24,836 nt of DNA from JANQRV01 sp964533785 (lineage in GTDB: Bacteria > Bacteroidota > Bacteroidia > Chitinophagales > Saprospiraceae): assembly GCA_964533785.1 (NCBI GenBank), contig CAZHNG010000061.1, positions 1 to 24,836 of the forward strand, read 5' to 3'. The stretch's first letter is position 1; the number at the start of each line of letters is the position of its first letter. The translations under genes and the position numbers were made by a program. Below the pieces are notes generated by a model. It worked only from the letters and a program-made list of their open reading frames with translations, ran no database searches and was not told where the DNA came from. This document shows, one piece after another, positions 24,820 to 24,836 of the stretch.

Positions 24820-24836
24820 TTATAACCATATAACCT
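24820..24836 (-). repeat. Inverted copy of the octamer array
   Basis: Read on the - strand, 24835-24820 is GGTTATAT followed by GGTTATAA, two units of the same octamer in the opposite orientation. It faces the array at 24738-24785 across a 34-base spacer. The window ends here, so the array may continue. Confidence 0.65.

Noticed and set aside
24738..24836. CRISPR-like array at the window end
   Set aside because: Units are contiguous 8-mers with no unique spacers of constant length, and no cas genes are present.

Overview
The window looks like a chromosomal segment of a Bacteroidota bacterium, perhaps a marine Saprospirales or Cytophagales relative (the phylum is a confident inference, the order is a guess). 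Evidence: a run of ~800-residue two-module FtsX/MacB-type permeases, Bacteroidota-type TTG-N20-TAnnTTTG promoters instead of E. coli-like ones, lipoproteins with short lipoboxes, a BlaI/BlaR1 pair, and an HGD/HPPD gene pair of the type common in this phylum. The sequence is a scaffold: it holds two 10-N spacers, and both appear to separate contigs with no bases missing.

Layout. (1) 264-1469: lipoprotein with two thioredoxin-fold domains. (2) 1642-16838: six FtsX-like ABC permease genes on the + strand (1642, 4093, 6550, 9112, 11695, 14388). The fifth is split only by an N spacer. The sixth position, at 11695, is genuinely truncated to its N-terminal ~520 residues and is followed 16 bases later by a secreted DUF4097-type beta-repeat protein. 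No ATPase or membrane-fusion protein is encoded here. (3) 17060-19583, - strand: BlaR1-like M56 peptidase and BlaI-like repressor with overlapping genes, behind three identical-half-site operators. (4) 19936-21393, - strand: lipoprotein of the vanadium haloperoxidase/PAP2 superfamily. (5) 21486-22028, +: 2'-5' RNA ligase-type phosphoesterase. (6) 22059-22268, -: C-terminal remnant of an alpha/beta hydrolase. (7) 22317-24702, +: homogentisate dioxygenase and 4-hydroxyphenylpyruvate dioxygenase, two consecutive steps of tyrosine catabolism. (8) An octamer repeat array closes the window.

How the parts may work together. The most notable signal is regulatory. Three of the permease units are preceded by sigma-54 promoter matches (GG-N10-GC). 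Two of these (before 1642 and 11695) also carry a pair of 16-bp dyads of the form TGTYCR-N4-YGRACA, 22 bp apart and about 105 bp upstream of the -24 element, which is the layout expected for an NtrC-family activator. The permeases are therefore probably a co-regulated, stress- or envelope-signal-responsive set, with the activator and ATPase encoded elsewhere. A separate regulatory unit is the BlaI/BlaR1 pair, whose three TACGAA-N4-TTCGTA dyads overlap its own predicted promoter.
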